From NCBI RefSeq assembly GCF_027947595.1, contig NZ_CP116257.1, forward strand, positions 3,348,001 through 3,412,000: a stretch of DNA of 64,000 nt. The letters are read 5' to 3'. Source of the stretch: Streptomyces lienomycini. Lineage in GTDB: Bacteria > Actinomycetota > Actinomycetes > Streptomycetales > Streptomycetaceae. Position numbers and translations under genes: made by a program. Position 1 is the stretch's first letter. Each line of letters begins with the position of its first letter. Shown here piece after piece: positions 44,369 to 53,181 of this stretch. The notes beneath the pieces were generated by a model, which did no database searches, was not told where the DNA came from, and worked only from the letters and a program-made list of their open reading frames with translations.

Positions 44369-45355
44369 TCACCCGACGGCCGCGCCGCCCAGGCCCTCCG
44401 CGTCCAGCGGATCCGCCGGGCCGGGCCGGGCCAGCCACTCGGCGATGGTGCGGGCGATCGGCTGGCCCGTGTCCACCTCGACGAAGCCGAACTGGCCCGA
44501 CTGGTTGCACTCGAGGAACCACCAGGTGCCGTCGGCGTCCTCCGCGAAGTCGAGGGCGCCGTAGGCCAGCCCGGCCGCCCGCAGGTAGGCAAGGACCCCC
44601 GAGGCGACGCGCGGCGGCACCTCGGCCGGCCGCCACGGATCACCGGGCGCCGTGAACCGGACGTCCACCTCGTCGGGGTCCGGGCCCGCCGACGCCGTCT
44701 TCCGGGCGGCCAGCAACGCGTCGCCGACGACGGTCAGTCGGATGTCTGCCCGCTTGGCGACCCGGCGTTGCAGCAGCGTCGGGCCGTGCGCGACGGCGGA
44801 GAAGTCGGCCTCGGGCGGCACCCGGCTGGTCGGCACCGCCAGGGGAGGATCCTGCGGGTGCGCGCCCGAGACGGGCTTGACCACCAGATCCGGGTAGCGC
44901 TCGGCGAACTCGCGTGCCGCCCGTGGAAACGTCGTGATCAGCGTCGCCGGCACGGGCAGCCCGCACTGCTGGGCGAGACGCAACTGCCAGGGCTTGTACC
45001 GGGCCCGGTGCGCGGCGTCGGGCTGGTTCATCCAACGCGCCCCCGAGCCGCGGAGCATGCCGTAGAGGGCCTGCCCGGACTCCTCGGTGAGCCACGCGGA
45101 CGGTTCGGCGGCCCGCGCGGCCGCGCCGCCCGGCCTGCGCACCCAGACGGACCGCAGCCCGCCGATGCTCACCAGACGTCCCCCCGACGACAGATGACCC
45201 CGGAACGATCCGTGCGCGAACTCGCCGGAGAGCGCGACGGAGTCGGTGAGATCGGCCGGATCCAGGCGCACCACCGGTACCCCCGACGCGTTCAGGTGCA
45301 CCACCACCATGTCCGCGGTGACGTCCTCTTCACTGGTCAGGATCAACACGGTCAT
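44369..45355 (-). CDS. tgmB: ATP-grasp graspetide maturase TgmB
   Basis: 328-residue ATP-grasp ligase of the RiPP maturase type (SAV_5884 family). Layout: N-terminal Rossmann-like part (VLILTSEEDVTADMVVVHLN), a middle domain with the ATP-binding Lys in DLVVKPVSGAHPQDPP, KRADIRLTVVGDALLAARK, and the Mg-binding end GTWWFLECNQSGQFGFVE, where Glu and Asn bind metal. Graspetide ligases phosphorylate acidic side chains of a precursor and join them to Ser/Thr (ester) or Lys (amide) side chains. The precursor gene lies directly upstream, 16 bp away on the same strand. No protease, transporter or methyltransferase is attached, making this a minimal cluster. Confidence 0.92.
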   Translation of the reverse strand: MTVLILTSEEDVTADMVVVHLNASGVPVVRLDPADLTDSVALSGEFAHGSFRGHLSSGGRLVSIGGLRSVWVRRPGGAAARAAEPSAWLTEESGQALYGMLRGSGARWMNQPDAAHRARYKPWQLRLAQQCGLPVPATLITTFPRAAREFAERYPDLVVKPVSGAHPQDPPLAVPTSRVPPEADFSAVAHGPTLLQRRVAKRADIRLTVVGDALLAARKTASAGPDPDEVDVRFTAPGDPWRPAEVPPRVASGVLAYLRAAGLAYGALDFAEDADGTWWFLECNQSGQFGFVEVDTGQPIARTIAEWLARPGPADPLDAEGLGGAAVG

Positions 45356-45371
45356 TGTCGACGACCCGTGT

Positions 45372-45563
45372 TCAGTCGTCGAAGTGAGTCTTCGACCCCG
45401 CGGTGGAGGTCGTCGTCCCCAGTTCTCTCAGAAGCGCGTGGTCACCTGCGGCCACCCGCCCGTCGAGGAGCACGTTCAACTGCAGCCCGGAGTCGTAGAC
45501 GTACGGAGTGATGGCTTCCAACTCCACTGCGGGCCGTGCGTAGTTGAGCGCGAACGGTTGCAT
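45372..45563 (-). CDS. tgmA: Graspetide precursor peptide TgmA
   Basis: 63-residue precursor of an ATP-grasp-modified peptide (GRASP_targ type). The leader starts MQPFALNYARP, with the conserved leader signature PFxLxYARP that the ligase recognises. A second conserved block is YVYDSGLQLNVLLDGR. The C-terminal core (residues 50-63, TTTSTAGSKTHFDD) holds five Thr, two Ser, one Lys and two Asp, suited to side-chain ester or amide rings. AGGGAG lies 5 bases before ATG. TATAAG on the same strand about 90 bp upstream, in a locally A/T-rich region, may be the promoter. No protease is encoded alongside, so how the core is released is unknown. Confidence 0.92.
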   Translation of the reverse strand: MQPFALNYARPAVELEAITPYVYDSGLQLNVLLDGRVAAGDHALLRELGTTTSTAGSKTHFDD

Positions 45564-45683
45564 CGTCTCTCCCTAGTCGGTGCTGCGCCGATCAGGTGAC
45601 GGCCCCCTTTGCGCCGCCACCTGGTCCGCCGACTTCCTTCGGCTTCCAGAGACTTATACGAATCGAACGGGTGAATGGTTTCC

Positions 45684-46004
45684 TCACGCAGCGTAATCGC
45701 CGGGCGGGCCGCCGGACCGCCGCCCGTCCGCGGCCGAGCGCCGGCCGCCGAGCGAGCCGCGCGTGGAGCGCAGCGCGAGGAGCAGCACACCGATGTCGTC
45801 CAGGTAGACAGGGTCGGGCAACAGGTCCGCCGGGAGCACCAGGTAGAGGACGGCGCCCCAGAAGACCCAGCGCGGGCCCGTGGGGAGCCCGGCCCGCCTG
45901 AGGTCCCGTCGGGTGCGGACCAGCCGCACCAGGACGGCGACCGCCGCCGCGAGGACGACTGCCGCGAGCAGCACCGCCACGACGATCACTGTGGTCGTAT
46001 CCAC
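45684..46004 (-). CDS. DUF1232 membrane protein
   Basis: 106 residues. The N-terminal membrane helix (TTTVIVVAVLLAAVVLAAAVAVLVRLV) is followed by the DUF1232 signature GPRWVFWGAVLYLVLPADLLPDPVYLDD with IGVLLLALR. Family members (YkvA-like) are small membrane proteins of unknown function. GTG preceded by GGGAGGGG is the likely start. It lies 120 bp upstream of tgmA on the same strand, but an A/T-rich promoter-like region between them argues for separate transcription. Confidence 0.8.
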   Translation of the reverse strand: MDTTTVIVVAVLLAAVVLAAAVAVLVRLVRTRRDLRRAGLPTGPRWVFWGAVLYLVLPADLLPDPVYLDDIGVLLLALRSTRGSLGGRRSAADGRRSGGPPGDYAA

Positions 46005-46210
46005 GGTCCCCTCCCTTGCGGCGCGCGGCACGCGCCTCCCTGTCCGGATGCCCGTTCACGGCGGTGGCAAGACCGGCGGGCGGGGTCTCTCATCCCTGCG
46101 GCCCACTCGAGTGGCACGGCGCGGTGGACGTGCCTAGTAATGGGCAGCACACAGGCGTGTCGCATGTCGGGGACGCAGGGCGGCCGCAACCCCCACCACA
46201 CGGAGAGATC

Positions 46211-47704
46211 ATGACCACCGGCTCTTCCTCACCCCGCTCGCCCGAGTACGCCATATCCGCCCTGGACCTGCCCACCGGGGAGACGACCACCACCACCGGA
46301 ACGGCGCGACCGCCCGGCGCGGATCCCGACGCCCGAACCTCCGCGAACCGGCCGCCCGCCCCCGACCGGGGCCGGTCCGCCCCGCAGCATCCCCTCTACG
46401 ACCGGGAGGCCGACGACCGGGAGGCCGACGACCGGGAGACGGACGTCTGGGAAGTCGACCTGGACGACCCCGACCTCGCCGACCCGGACCTCCGGGAACC
46501 CGCCCGTCCCGAACCCGGCGGCCTGCCCGGACCGGGCCTGTCCGAGCCCGCCCCCGGTGAGCCCGGCCCCCACGAGGCCGCCTTCGAGGACGGAGCGGCG
46601 CAGACGTACGGCGACCCCGTCGGCGACCTGGTGCGCTCCGCCGTGGCCGACCGGCCGCTGGAAGAGGTCGTCGACCTGATCACGACGCTCGAGCAGTCAC
46701 CGCAGTACGCGCAGGCCACGATCGACGCGCTGCGCGCGGTCGGCGTGAACCGGTCCGTGGAGGACGTGACCCGGCTCGTCGCCCTGCTGACCCGCCCGCC
46801 GCGCCACTCGGACAGCGCGGACGAGGCGATCCGGGCCGCGGCGGAGTGCCGCTCCGTGGAGGACGTGACCCGGCTGATGTCGCTGCTGCACCGCACGCCA
46901 CTGGAGCCGCACTGCGGGCAGGAGGCCGTACGCGCCGCCGCCACCGGCCGGCCCGTCGAGGAGCTGGTCCAGCTGATCGGCCGGCTCGCCGAGGACGGAC
47001 ACGTCCGCCCCGACCGGCCCGACGCCCGGCACCTGCGGGCGGCCCAGGAGGCGACCGGTGAGGACGACGGACACGAACCCCCCGCCCGGTCGCCGGGGTT
47101 CGCCGGCGCGTTCACCGGGGGCGCCCGCCGCGGCCGCGAACGCCGCCGCCCGTCCCGCCGGGAGCGCGACCGCGGCAAGGACCGCGCTGCGCGGGAGACC
47201 GACGGGGCCCGTGCCGACCGCGACCGCGCCAGGAACCGTGCGACACGCGACCGCGACCGTGCGGCACGCAGGGCCGACCGGGGCCCGGCCTGGCCGGCCT
47301 GGCTCACCGTCGCCGTCCTGGCGGGATGCGGCGTGGCCTACTTCCCGCTGCACCGCGCCGACGCCTCCGCACCGGCGTACGGAGTGGCGCTCGGCCTGTC
47401 GGCGCTCTGCCTGGTGCTGGCACTGCTGTTGACCGTACGGCCCGCCGTGCCGCTGCTCGCCGCGGCGGTCGTGGGACCGGCGGCCCTGGCCGCCGCCAAG
47501 CTCTACGGCGGCGCCACCCCGACGGCGCGGGTGTCTCCCGTCACCGACCTCACCCTCGCCCCCACCTCGATCGCGGTCGCCGTGGCCGTGGCCGCCTCGC
47601 TCGTCGCGCTGACGGCCCTGTGCGTGCGGGTGGCCTCGCACGACTCCGCCCGGCGCCGGCCCGCCCGCCGGGTGGCGGTCGCGGGCCGCACCGCCGCGGA
47701 CTGA
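46211..47704 (+). CDS. Repeat-containing membrane protein of unknown function
   Basis: 497 residues in four parts. An acidic, low-complexity N-terminus (about 1-130) includes a direct DDREAD repeat. Four tandem helical repeats of about 34 residues (136-275) follow; consensus elements are RSVEDVTRLM and IRAAA. Next is a very basic Arg/Asp-rich linker (about 300-358). Four membrane helices (about 362-485) end the protein. The repeats should bind a protein partner on the cytoplasmic side. Start is ATG after GAGAGATC; the frame is open 195 bases further upstream without good composition. A bidirectional terminator follows. No known family recognised. Confidence 0.72.
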   Translation: MTTGSSSPRSPEYAISALDLPTGETTTTTGTARPPGADPDARTSANRPPAPDRGRSAPQHPLYDREADDREADDRETDVWEVDLDDPDLADPDLREPARPEPGGLPGPGLSEPAPGEPGPHEAAFEDGAAQTYGDPVGDLVRSAVADRPLEEVVDLITTLEQSPQYAQATIDALRAVGVNRSVEDVTRLVALLTRPPRHSDSADEAIRAAAECRSVEDVTRLMSLLHRTPLEPHCGQEAVRAAATGRPVEELVQLIGRLAEDGHVRPDRPDARHLRAAQEATGEDDGHEPPARSPGFAGAFTGGARRGRERRRPSRRERDRGKDRAARETDGARADRDRARNRATRDRDRAARRADRGPAWPAWLTVAVLAGCGVAYFPLHRADASAPAYGVALGLSALCLVLALLLTVRPAVPLLAAAVVGPAALAAAKLYGGATPTARVSPVTDLTLAPTSIAVAVAVAASLVALTALCVRVASHDSARRRPARRVAVAGRTAAD

Positions 47705-47734
47705 GCACCGCCCGACCCGCCCAGCACGCACACC

Positions 47735-47774
47735 GTGTGGTCCGCGCCGGGAGAACACCCGCCGCGGACCACAC
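47735..47774. terminator. Bidirectional terminator hairpin
   Basis: GTGTGGTCCGCG (47735-47746) and CGCGGACCACAC (47763-47774) form a perfect 12-bp stem with a 16-nt loop between the convergent repeat-protein and oxidoreductase genes. Confidence 0.78.
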
Positions 47775-47782
47775 GTCCGTTC

Positions 47783-49912
47783 TCACGTGCCGAGCATGCC
47801 CGCCGGGTGCCCGTGCTCCAGCAGAGCGGTGAGCACCCGGTCCGGGGTGAGCGGCAGTTCGCGGAAGCGGATGCCGGTGGCGTGGTGGACGGCGTTGCCG
47901 ACGGCCGCCGCCGAACCCACGATCCCGATCTCGCCGATCCCCTTGCTGCCCATGGGATTGAGACGGTCGTCCTCCTCGTCCACCCAGTGCGCCTCGACCC
48001 GCGCGACGTCCGCGTGCGCGGGCACGTGGTACGAGGCCAGATCGCGCTCGACGAAGTCGCCGAACACCGGGTCCATCGTGCTGTCCTCGGTGAGCGCCAT
48101 GCCGAGGCCCATCGTCATGCCCCCGATGAACTGGGAGCGCGCCGTACGGGCGTTGAGGATGCGCCCCGCCGCGAAGACGCCCAGCAGCCTGGTCGCCCGC
48201 ACCTCGCCGGAGACCGTGTCGACGGTGACCTCGGCGAAGTGCGCGCCGAACGCGTGCCGCGCGTAGGGGCTCTCGGCGTCGGCCGTGCCGGAGGTGTCGG
48301 CGTCGGCCGTGACACCCTCGTCGGGCAGCGGCCCGGCGTGCTCGGCGAGCCGCCCCGCCAGCCGGTCGCACGCCGCGTGCACGGCCCAGCCCCAGGACGC
48401 GGTACCGGAGGAGCCGCCCGCCATGGGGGCGAACCCGATGTCGCTGTCGCCGACCTCGATCCGGACCCGGTCCAGCGGGGCGCCGAGGGCGTCGGCCGCG
48501 ACCTGCGCGAGCACGGTCCGCGCCCCCGTACCGATGTCGGTGGCGTTGACCCGCACCAGGAAGCCGCCGTCGGGCAGGGCCCGCGCCGAGGCGACGCACG
48601 GGGAGACCAGGACGGGGTAGGTGGCGGCGGCCACCCCGCTGCCGATCAGCAGGGGCCCCGCCTCACGGGTCCGCGGACGGGGGTCGCGGTCCTCCCACCC
48701 GAAGCGCCGGGCGCCCTCGCGCAGACACTCCACCAGATGCCTGCTGCTGAAGGGCTTGCCGCTGTCGGGCTCCGCCTCCGGTTCGTTGCGGACCCTCAGC
48801 TCCACCGGGTCGACGCCGAGTTCGGCGGCCAGCTCGTCCATGGCGGACTCGAGGGCGTACATACCCGGGCATTCACCGGGGGCGCGCATCCAGGACGGTG
48901 TGGGCACGTCCAGCGCCGCCACGCGGTGGACCGTGCGCAGGGCGGGCGTGCCGTACATGACGCGGGCGGGGACCGCGGCCTGCTCCACGAACTCCTTCAC
49001 CCGGGAGGTGTGCGTCGTCACCTCGTGCACCAGGGAGCCGAGGCGGCCGTCGGTGTCCGCGCCCAGGCGCAGCCGGTGCAGGGTCGGCGCGCGGTGCCCG
49101 ACGACGGCGGGCAGGTAGCGCCGCGGCAGGGCCACGGTCACCTGCCGCCCGGTCTCCCGCGCGGCCATCGCGGCCAGCACCACCTCCGGCCGCGGCGTGC
49201 CCTTCGAACCGAAGCCGCCGCCCACGTGCTCCGCGCGCACCGTGATCCGGTCCTCGGGCAGGGCGAACAGGCGGGCCAGCTCCTTGCGCACCGCCGTCGT
49301 CCCCTGGCTGGAGGAGTGCACGGTCAGCCGCTCGCCGTCCCAGTGCGCCGTACTGGAGTGCGGCTCCATGGGGTGGTTGTGCAGCGGCGGCACCGTGTAC
49401 TCGACGTCGACCCGGGCCGCCGAGGCGGCGAAGGCACCGTCCGGGTCGCCGTGCTCGGTGACGGCCGGGAAGCCTCCGTTGGCCGATTCCGGGACGTACG
49501 CCCCGGAGTGCGAGGCGGTGAGCGCCACGTCGTGGGGTTCGGCCTCGTAGGTGATCCGGACGGCGGCGGCGCCGGCGCGGGCCGCCTCCAGGGTCTCGGC
49601 CACCACCAGGCCCACGAACCAGCCCCGGTGCGGGACGTGCGGCCCCTGCAGCACGGCCAGGGTCGGGTCGTCGGGTTCGCCGAGGCGGGGCGCGTTCTCG
49701 TGCGTGAGCACCGCGAGCACGCCGGGCAGCGCGAGCGCGGGCGCGGGGTCGACGCCGGTCACCCGGCCGCGCGCGACCGTCGCCGGCACCGGCCAGGCCT
49801 GGGCGCGGCCCGGCGCGTCGAACTCGGCGGCGTACCGGGCGGTCCCGGTCACCTTCTCCCGCCCTTCCCTGCGCTCTGCCGGAGCGCCCAGGACGGCATC
49901 GGTGGCGGTCAT
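47783..49912 (-). CDS. paoC: Aldehyde oxidoreductase, molybdenum-binding subunit
   Basis: 709-residue large subunit of the xanthine-oxidase family, binding the molybdopterin cofactor and the substrate. Clear elements: REKVTGTARYAAEF at the start, GGGFGSKGTPRPEVVLAA, WMRAPGECPGMYALES, and the active-site Glu E661 in GSKGIGEIGIVG. With the two genes upstream it forms a PaoABC/YagTSR-like enzyme that oxidises aldehydes, often aromatic, to acids. GAGGAGGA before the ATG supports the start. No dedicated cofactor-insertion chaperone (XdhC/PaoD type) is encoded in the window. Confidence 0.92.
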   Translation of the reverse strand: MTATDAVLGAPAERREGREKVTGTARYAAEFDAPGRAQAWPVPATVARGRVTGVDPAPALALPGVLAVLTHENAPRLGEPDDPTLAVLQGPHVPHRGWFVGLVVAETLEAARAGAAAVRITYEAEPHDVALTASHSGAYVPESANGGFPAVTEHGDPDGAFAASAARVDVEYTVPPLHNHPMEPHSSTAHWDGERLTVHSSSQGTTAVRKELARLFALPEDRITVRAEHVGGGFGSKGTPRPEVVLAAMAARETGRQVTVALPRRYLPAVVGHRAPTLHRLRLGADTDGRLGSLVHEVTTHTSRVKEFVEQAAVPARVMYGTPALRTVHRVAALDVPTPSWMRAPGECPGMYALESAMDELAAELGVDPVELRVRNEPEAEPDSGKPFSSRHLVECLREGARRFGWEDRDPRPRTREAGPLLIGSGVAAATYPVLVSPCVASARALPDGGFLVRVNATDIGTGARTVLAQVAADALGAPLDRVRIEVGDSDIGFAPMAGGSSGTASWGWAVHAACDRLAGRLAEHAGPLPDEGVTADADTSGTADAESPYARHAFGAHFAEVTVDTVSGEVRATRLLGVFAAGRILNARTARSQFIGGMTMGLGMALTEDSTMDPVFGDFVERDLASYHVPAHADVARVEAHWVDEEDDRLNPMGSKGIGEIGIVGSAAAVGNAVHHATGIRFRELPLTPDRVLTALLEHGHPAGMLGT

Positions 49913-49938
49913 GGAGTCCTCCTCGTGGACGCCGTGGT

Positions 49939-50931
49939 TCAGGTGGTGGCGGGCGGGGCGAGCCGACCCAGTACGTCCAGGGCCAGCCGGCGGGCCAGCG
50001 GCACCTTGTAGGCGTTGTCCCGCAGCGGTTCGGCCGCGGCCAGCTCCAGGTCGATCGCGTGCTCGAAGGCCGCCGTCGTGGGCGCCGCGCCCCGCAGCGC
50101 GTCCTCGGCCCGCCGCGCCCGCCAGGGCCGGTGCGCCAGCGCCCCGAACGCGATCCCCGCCCGCTCCACCACACCGTCTGCCAGGTGCAGCACGACGGCG
50201 ACGGAGGCCAGCGCGAAGGCGTAAGACGCCCGGTCGCGGGCCTTGCGGTACGCCGAGGGGAGCCCGGCCGTGGCCGCGGGCAGGACCACGCCGGTGATCA
50301 GCTCGCCGGGGTGGATCTCCGTGTCCCGCTCGGGGTGCAGCCCCGGCAGCCGGTGGAAGTCGGCGGCGGGCACGCTCCGGGTGCCCTCGGGGCCGTGCAG
50401 CTCGACGCGCGCGTCGAGGGCGGCCAGCGCCACCGCCATGTCCGAGGGGTGGGTGGCGATGCACTGGTCGGAGTGGCCGAGCACCGCGTGGTCCCGGTGC
50501 ACGCCCTCCAGCGCGCCGCAGCCGGTGCCGGGCTCACGCTTGTTGCAGGGCTTCGACACGTCCTGGAAGTACGGGCAGCGGGTGCGCTGCAACAGGTTGC
50601 CGCCGGTGGTGGCGGCGTTGCGCAACTGCCCGGAAGCTCCGGCCAGCAGTGCCTGGGACAGGGCCGGGTAGCGGTCGCGGACGGCGCGGTGGGCCGCGAG
50701 GTCGCTGTTGCGGACCGTCGCGCCGACCCGCAGCGAGCCGTCGGGCAGCTCCTCCACCCCGTCCAGCGGCAGCCGGGTCACGTCGACGAGGGTGGCCGGG
50801 GTCTCCACGCCGAGCTTCATCAGGTCGACGAGGTTGGTGCCGCCGCCGAGGTAGCGGGCGCCGGGGTGGGCCGCGAAGGCGTCGGTGGCCTCCTCGACGC
50901 TGTCGGCGCGCACGTAGGCGAAGGGCTTCAC
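49939..50931 (-). CDS. paoB: Aldehyde oxidoreductase, FAD subunit with extra iron-sulphur site
   Basis: 330-residue FAD subunit. The FAD-binding GARYLGGGTNLVDLMKLG and RNAATTGGNLLQRT are present. Between them and the C-terminal domain is a four-Cys insertion (TRCPYFQDVSKPCNKREPGT, GCGALEGV, DQCIATHPSDMA), the arrangement that binds an additional [4Fe-4S] cluster in PaoB and 4-hydroxybenzoyl-CoA reductase. This marks it as PaoB-like rather than ordinary xanthine dehydrogenase. GTG start overlaps the stop of the iron-sulphur subunit gene by four bases; paoC follows 26 bp later. Confidence 0.9.
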   Translation of the reverse strand: MKPFAYVRADSVEEATDAFAAHPGARYLGGGTNLVDLMKLGVETPATLVDVTRLPLDGVEELPDGSLRVGATVRNSDLAAHRAVRDRYPALSQALLAGASGQLRNAATTGGNLLQRTRCPYFQDVSKPCNKREPGTGCGALEGVHRDHAVLGHSDQCIATHPSDMAVALAALDARVELHGPEGTRSVPAADFHRLPGLHPERDTEIHPGELITGVVLPAATAGLPSAYRKARDRASYAFALASVAVVLHLADGVVERAGIAFGALAHRPWRARRAEDALRGAAPTTAAFEHAIDLELAAAEPLRDNAYKVPLARRLALDVLGRLAPPATT

Positions 50932-51491
50932 GGGATCACGTCCTCGACCGCGTCGGCGATGTGCGGATACGCCCCGCACCGGCACAGGTTGCCGCTCAGC
51001 CGCTCCCGGATCTCCTCCCGGTCCAGCGCGACCGGCTCGCCGGACGGTGCCGCCGGGTCGGTGACGTGGGACGGGTGTCCGGCCGCGGCCTCGGCGATCG
51101 CGCCGACCGCGGAGCAGATCTGGCCCGGGGTGCAGTACCCGCACTGGAAGGCGTCGCGGTCCAGGAAGGCCCGCTGCATCGGGTGCAGCTCCTCGCCGTC
51201 CCCGGCGAGCCCCTCGACGGTGGTGATCTCGCAGCCGTCCAGGGCGACCGCGAACAGCAGGCAGCTGTTCACGCGCCTGCCGTCCACCAGGACCGTGCAG
51301 GCGCCGCACTGCCCGTGGTCGCAGCCCTTCTTGGCACCCGCGAGCCCGAGGTCCTCCCGCAGGAGGTCCAGCAGGACACGGCGGTGGTCGACGGTGAGGG
51401 TGTGCGGTTTGCCGTTGACACGGAGCGTGGTCTCCGAACGGGAGGACTCCGGTGGGCGGGAAGCGGGGGCGCTCTCGTACTGGCTGTCCAT
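50928..51491 (-). CDS. paoA: Aldehyde oxidoreductase, [2Fe-2S] subunit
   Basis: 187-residue iron-sulphur subunit with two [2Fe-2S] clusters. The plant-type site is GCDHGQCGACTVLVDGRRVNSC; the second is CGYCTPGQICSA with GNLCRCGAYP. A 25-residue Ser/Pro-rich N-terminus replaces the twin-arginine signal found in E. coli PaoA, so the complex is probably cytoplasmic. Start ATG before DSQYES is preferred; the frame extends 72 bases further but with no RBS. It leads the three-gene operon, which has overlapping or closely spaced genes. Confidence 0.92.
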   Translation of the reverse strand: MDSQYESAPASRPPESSRSETTLRVNGKPHTLTVDHRRVLLDLLREDLGLAGAKKGCDHGQCGACTVLVDGRRVNSCLLFAVALDGCEITTVEGLAGDGEELHPMQRAFLDRDAFQCGYCTPGQICSAVGAIAEAAAGHPSHVTDPAAPSGEPVALDREEIRERLSGNLCRCGAYPHIADAVEDVIP

Positions 51492-51821
51492 GGCGTCGCT
51501 GACCTTCCGGGACGGGCCGTGCTCCTGTGCCCGTCCGCGTATCCACCTCCGGCCGGATGACACGTGAGGCTGCCCTCAGCGGGCGGCGTCCCCCGGCACC
51601 CACGACCGTCCCGCGCGCCGCCCGACGCCCCCGCCGACCACTGTCGGCTGTCCGCAGGGGTGCCGGGACGCGGTGGTGGGGGCTCGACCGCCGTTCCGCT
51701 GTGCCGGGCTGCGGCCGGGGAGGGGCGCGGGGCGGCCGGACGCGTTGTGCCCCCTCCCCGTATCGATGAGGTCCGGTGGGGGGTGCCGAAGTCCGGCGGT
51801 GGTCCGGTGGCGCGGCCGGGG
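51492..51821. other. Intergenic region upstream of the aldehyde oxidoreductase operon
   Basis: Contains the promoter region of the leftward operon and the end of a converse-facing gap to the next leftward gene. G/C-rich with no dyad or coding frame I could support. No regulator gene is adjacent. Confidence 0.4.
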
Positions 51822-52988
51822 TCAGTCGCCCGGCTGGGTCGGGGGCCCGGCGGTGCCGCGGTCGGTGGGGTCCGGACGGGGTGCGCGGGCGGAGCCCCGG
51901 AAGCGCTCCAGGGTGCGGGTCAGGCCCCGCAGGGGGGACGTCGTCGGCGCCTCGGACGACGTGGGGCGGGGCTGGTCCGCCCCGGCGGACTCCCGGTAGA
52001 CGGAGAGGGCCTCGGCCGCGCGTTCCGCCGCCTCCCGGTACAGGTCCCGGGACTGGGTCATGGCCTCGAGCGCCTCGGCGTACATCGCCACCAGCTTGCG
52101 CTCGCGCTCCAACTCCTCCCGCAGCGTCAGCAGCCGCCAGTCCTCCCGCAGCGAGCGCAGGGCCTCCACCGCGTCGTCCGGCAGCGGCCTGGGCAGTGCG
52201 TCGAAGGACGTCACCGCGCCGATCAGAGCGGTGGGCTCGGAGCCGTCCAGGAAGACGGTGCGGACGGAGAAGTCCCCGTCGGCGTAGTCGGCCGGGGCCG
52301 GTGTGCCCGGCAGCACCACGGCGCCGCCGCGCGGCACCTGGACCCCGAAGTCCTCCAGGGCCCAGTTCACCACCCGCAACTGCTGCGGCGCGGCGCGGTG
52401 CTCGACGACCCGGTGCCGCAGACCGGGCGGCAACCGCCGCGCCAGCGGCTCCCGGCCGCGGTGGTCCGGGGTCATCGCCTCGTGCACCACCACGTGGATG
52501 TTCCACGGACTGCGCCCGGCCTCCTTGAGCAGCCGGCGCACGGCCTTGTCGTCGTCCGGCAGGGTGTTGATGCCCCGCAGCCGCAGTCCGGTGGCGGCGT
52601 CCCGGTCCCAGGTGACGTCCGGGTCGTCGGGCCAGAACATGGTGGCGGGGGAGGGCCAGGCAGGGTCCCAGGCCTCCTCGGCCTCCGCGAGCAGCGTCCA
52701 CTCCTGCCCGCCCGCCGACGCCGGCTCCAGGATCAGCCTGGCGCGCACCGTCACGGCCCCGGGAGCCTTCCAGCGTGCCTCGAAGACCCGCGGGCCGGGG
52801 CCCCCGGCGGACGCGGACTCGGCCGCCGGCTCCTCGGGCGGCTCCAGGAAGTCGTCCAGGACGTGGCCGTCCTTGAGCCGCTCCAGCGTGTGCCGGACGG
52901 TGTCCTCGGCCGCAGAGCCGACATGGCGGCCGCGGGCGGCCCACAGCGTGGGCGGATGCGTGGGGCGAGCGGTGGGAGAGGTCGGCAT
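51822..52988 (-). CDS. Protein of unknown function, 388 aa
   Basis: 388 residues, no recognised domain. The first 40 residues are Pro/Thr-rich. A globular part (about 40-290) alternates strands and helices (FEARWKAPGAVTVRARLILEP, SPWNIHVVVHEAMTPDHRGR, FSVRTVFLDGSEPTALIGAV). A long Glu/Arg helix (LREELERERKLVAMYAEALE and following, about 295-345) looks like a coiled coil, and the tail is disordered. Nothing suggests membrane insertion. Its neighbours are unrelated. Codon use is typical, so the gene is probably genuine. Confidence 0.62.
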   Translation of the reverse strand: MPTSPTARPTHPPTLWAARGRHVGSAAEDTVRHTLERLKDGHVLDDFLEPPEEPAAESASAGGPGPRVFEARWKAPGAVTVRARLILEPASAGGQEWTLLAEAEEAWDPAWPSPATMFWPDDPDVTWDRDAATGLRLRGINTLPDDDKAVRRLLKEAGRSPWNIHVVVHEAMTPDHRGREPLARRLPPGLRHRVVEHRAAPQQLRVVNWALEDFGVQVPRGGAVVLPGTPAPADYADGDFSVRTVFLDGSEPTALIGAVTSFDALPRPLPDDAVEALRSLREDWRLLTLREELERERKLVAMYAEALEAMTQSRDLYREAAERAAEALSVYRESAGADQPRPTSSEAPTTSPLRGLTRTLERFRGSARAPRPDPTDRGTAGPPTQPGD

Positions 52989-53181
52989 GGGTCCATCGGG
53001 CAGCAGGGGCACGGACGTAGGCAAGTATCGTCGCCGCAGGTCAGTCGAGAGCACCCGGGGTCCGCCGACCGGGCGTGCCGCGGCGGGGCGACGGTGCGGC
53101 AGGCCGGGCCGCGGACGAGTCGTGGGCGAGGGTGGGAAGGAGCGCCCGGACCGACCGTACGGCACGACAAGGAGCGACCTG

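Noticed and set aside
44369..45355. Reading the TgmB protein as a ribosomal S6 (RimK) or glutathione-synthase-type ligase
   Set aside because: The adjacent precursor peptide with the conserved leader and Thr/Ser/Asp core, and the general layout, fit the graspetide maturase family better.
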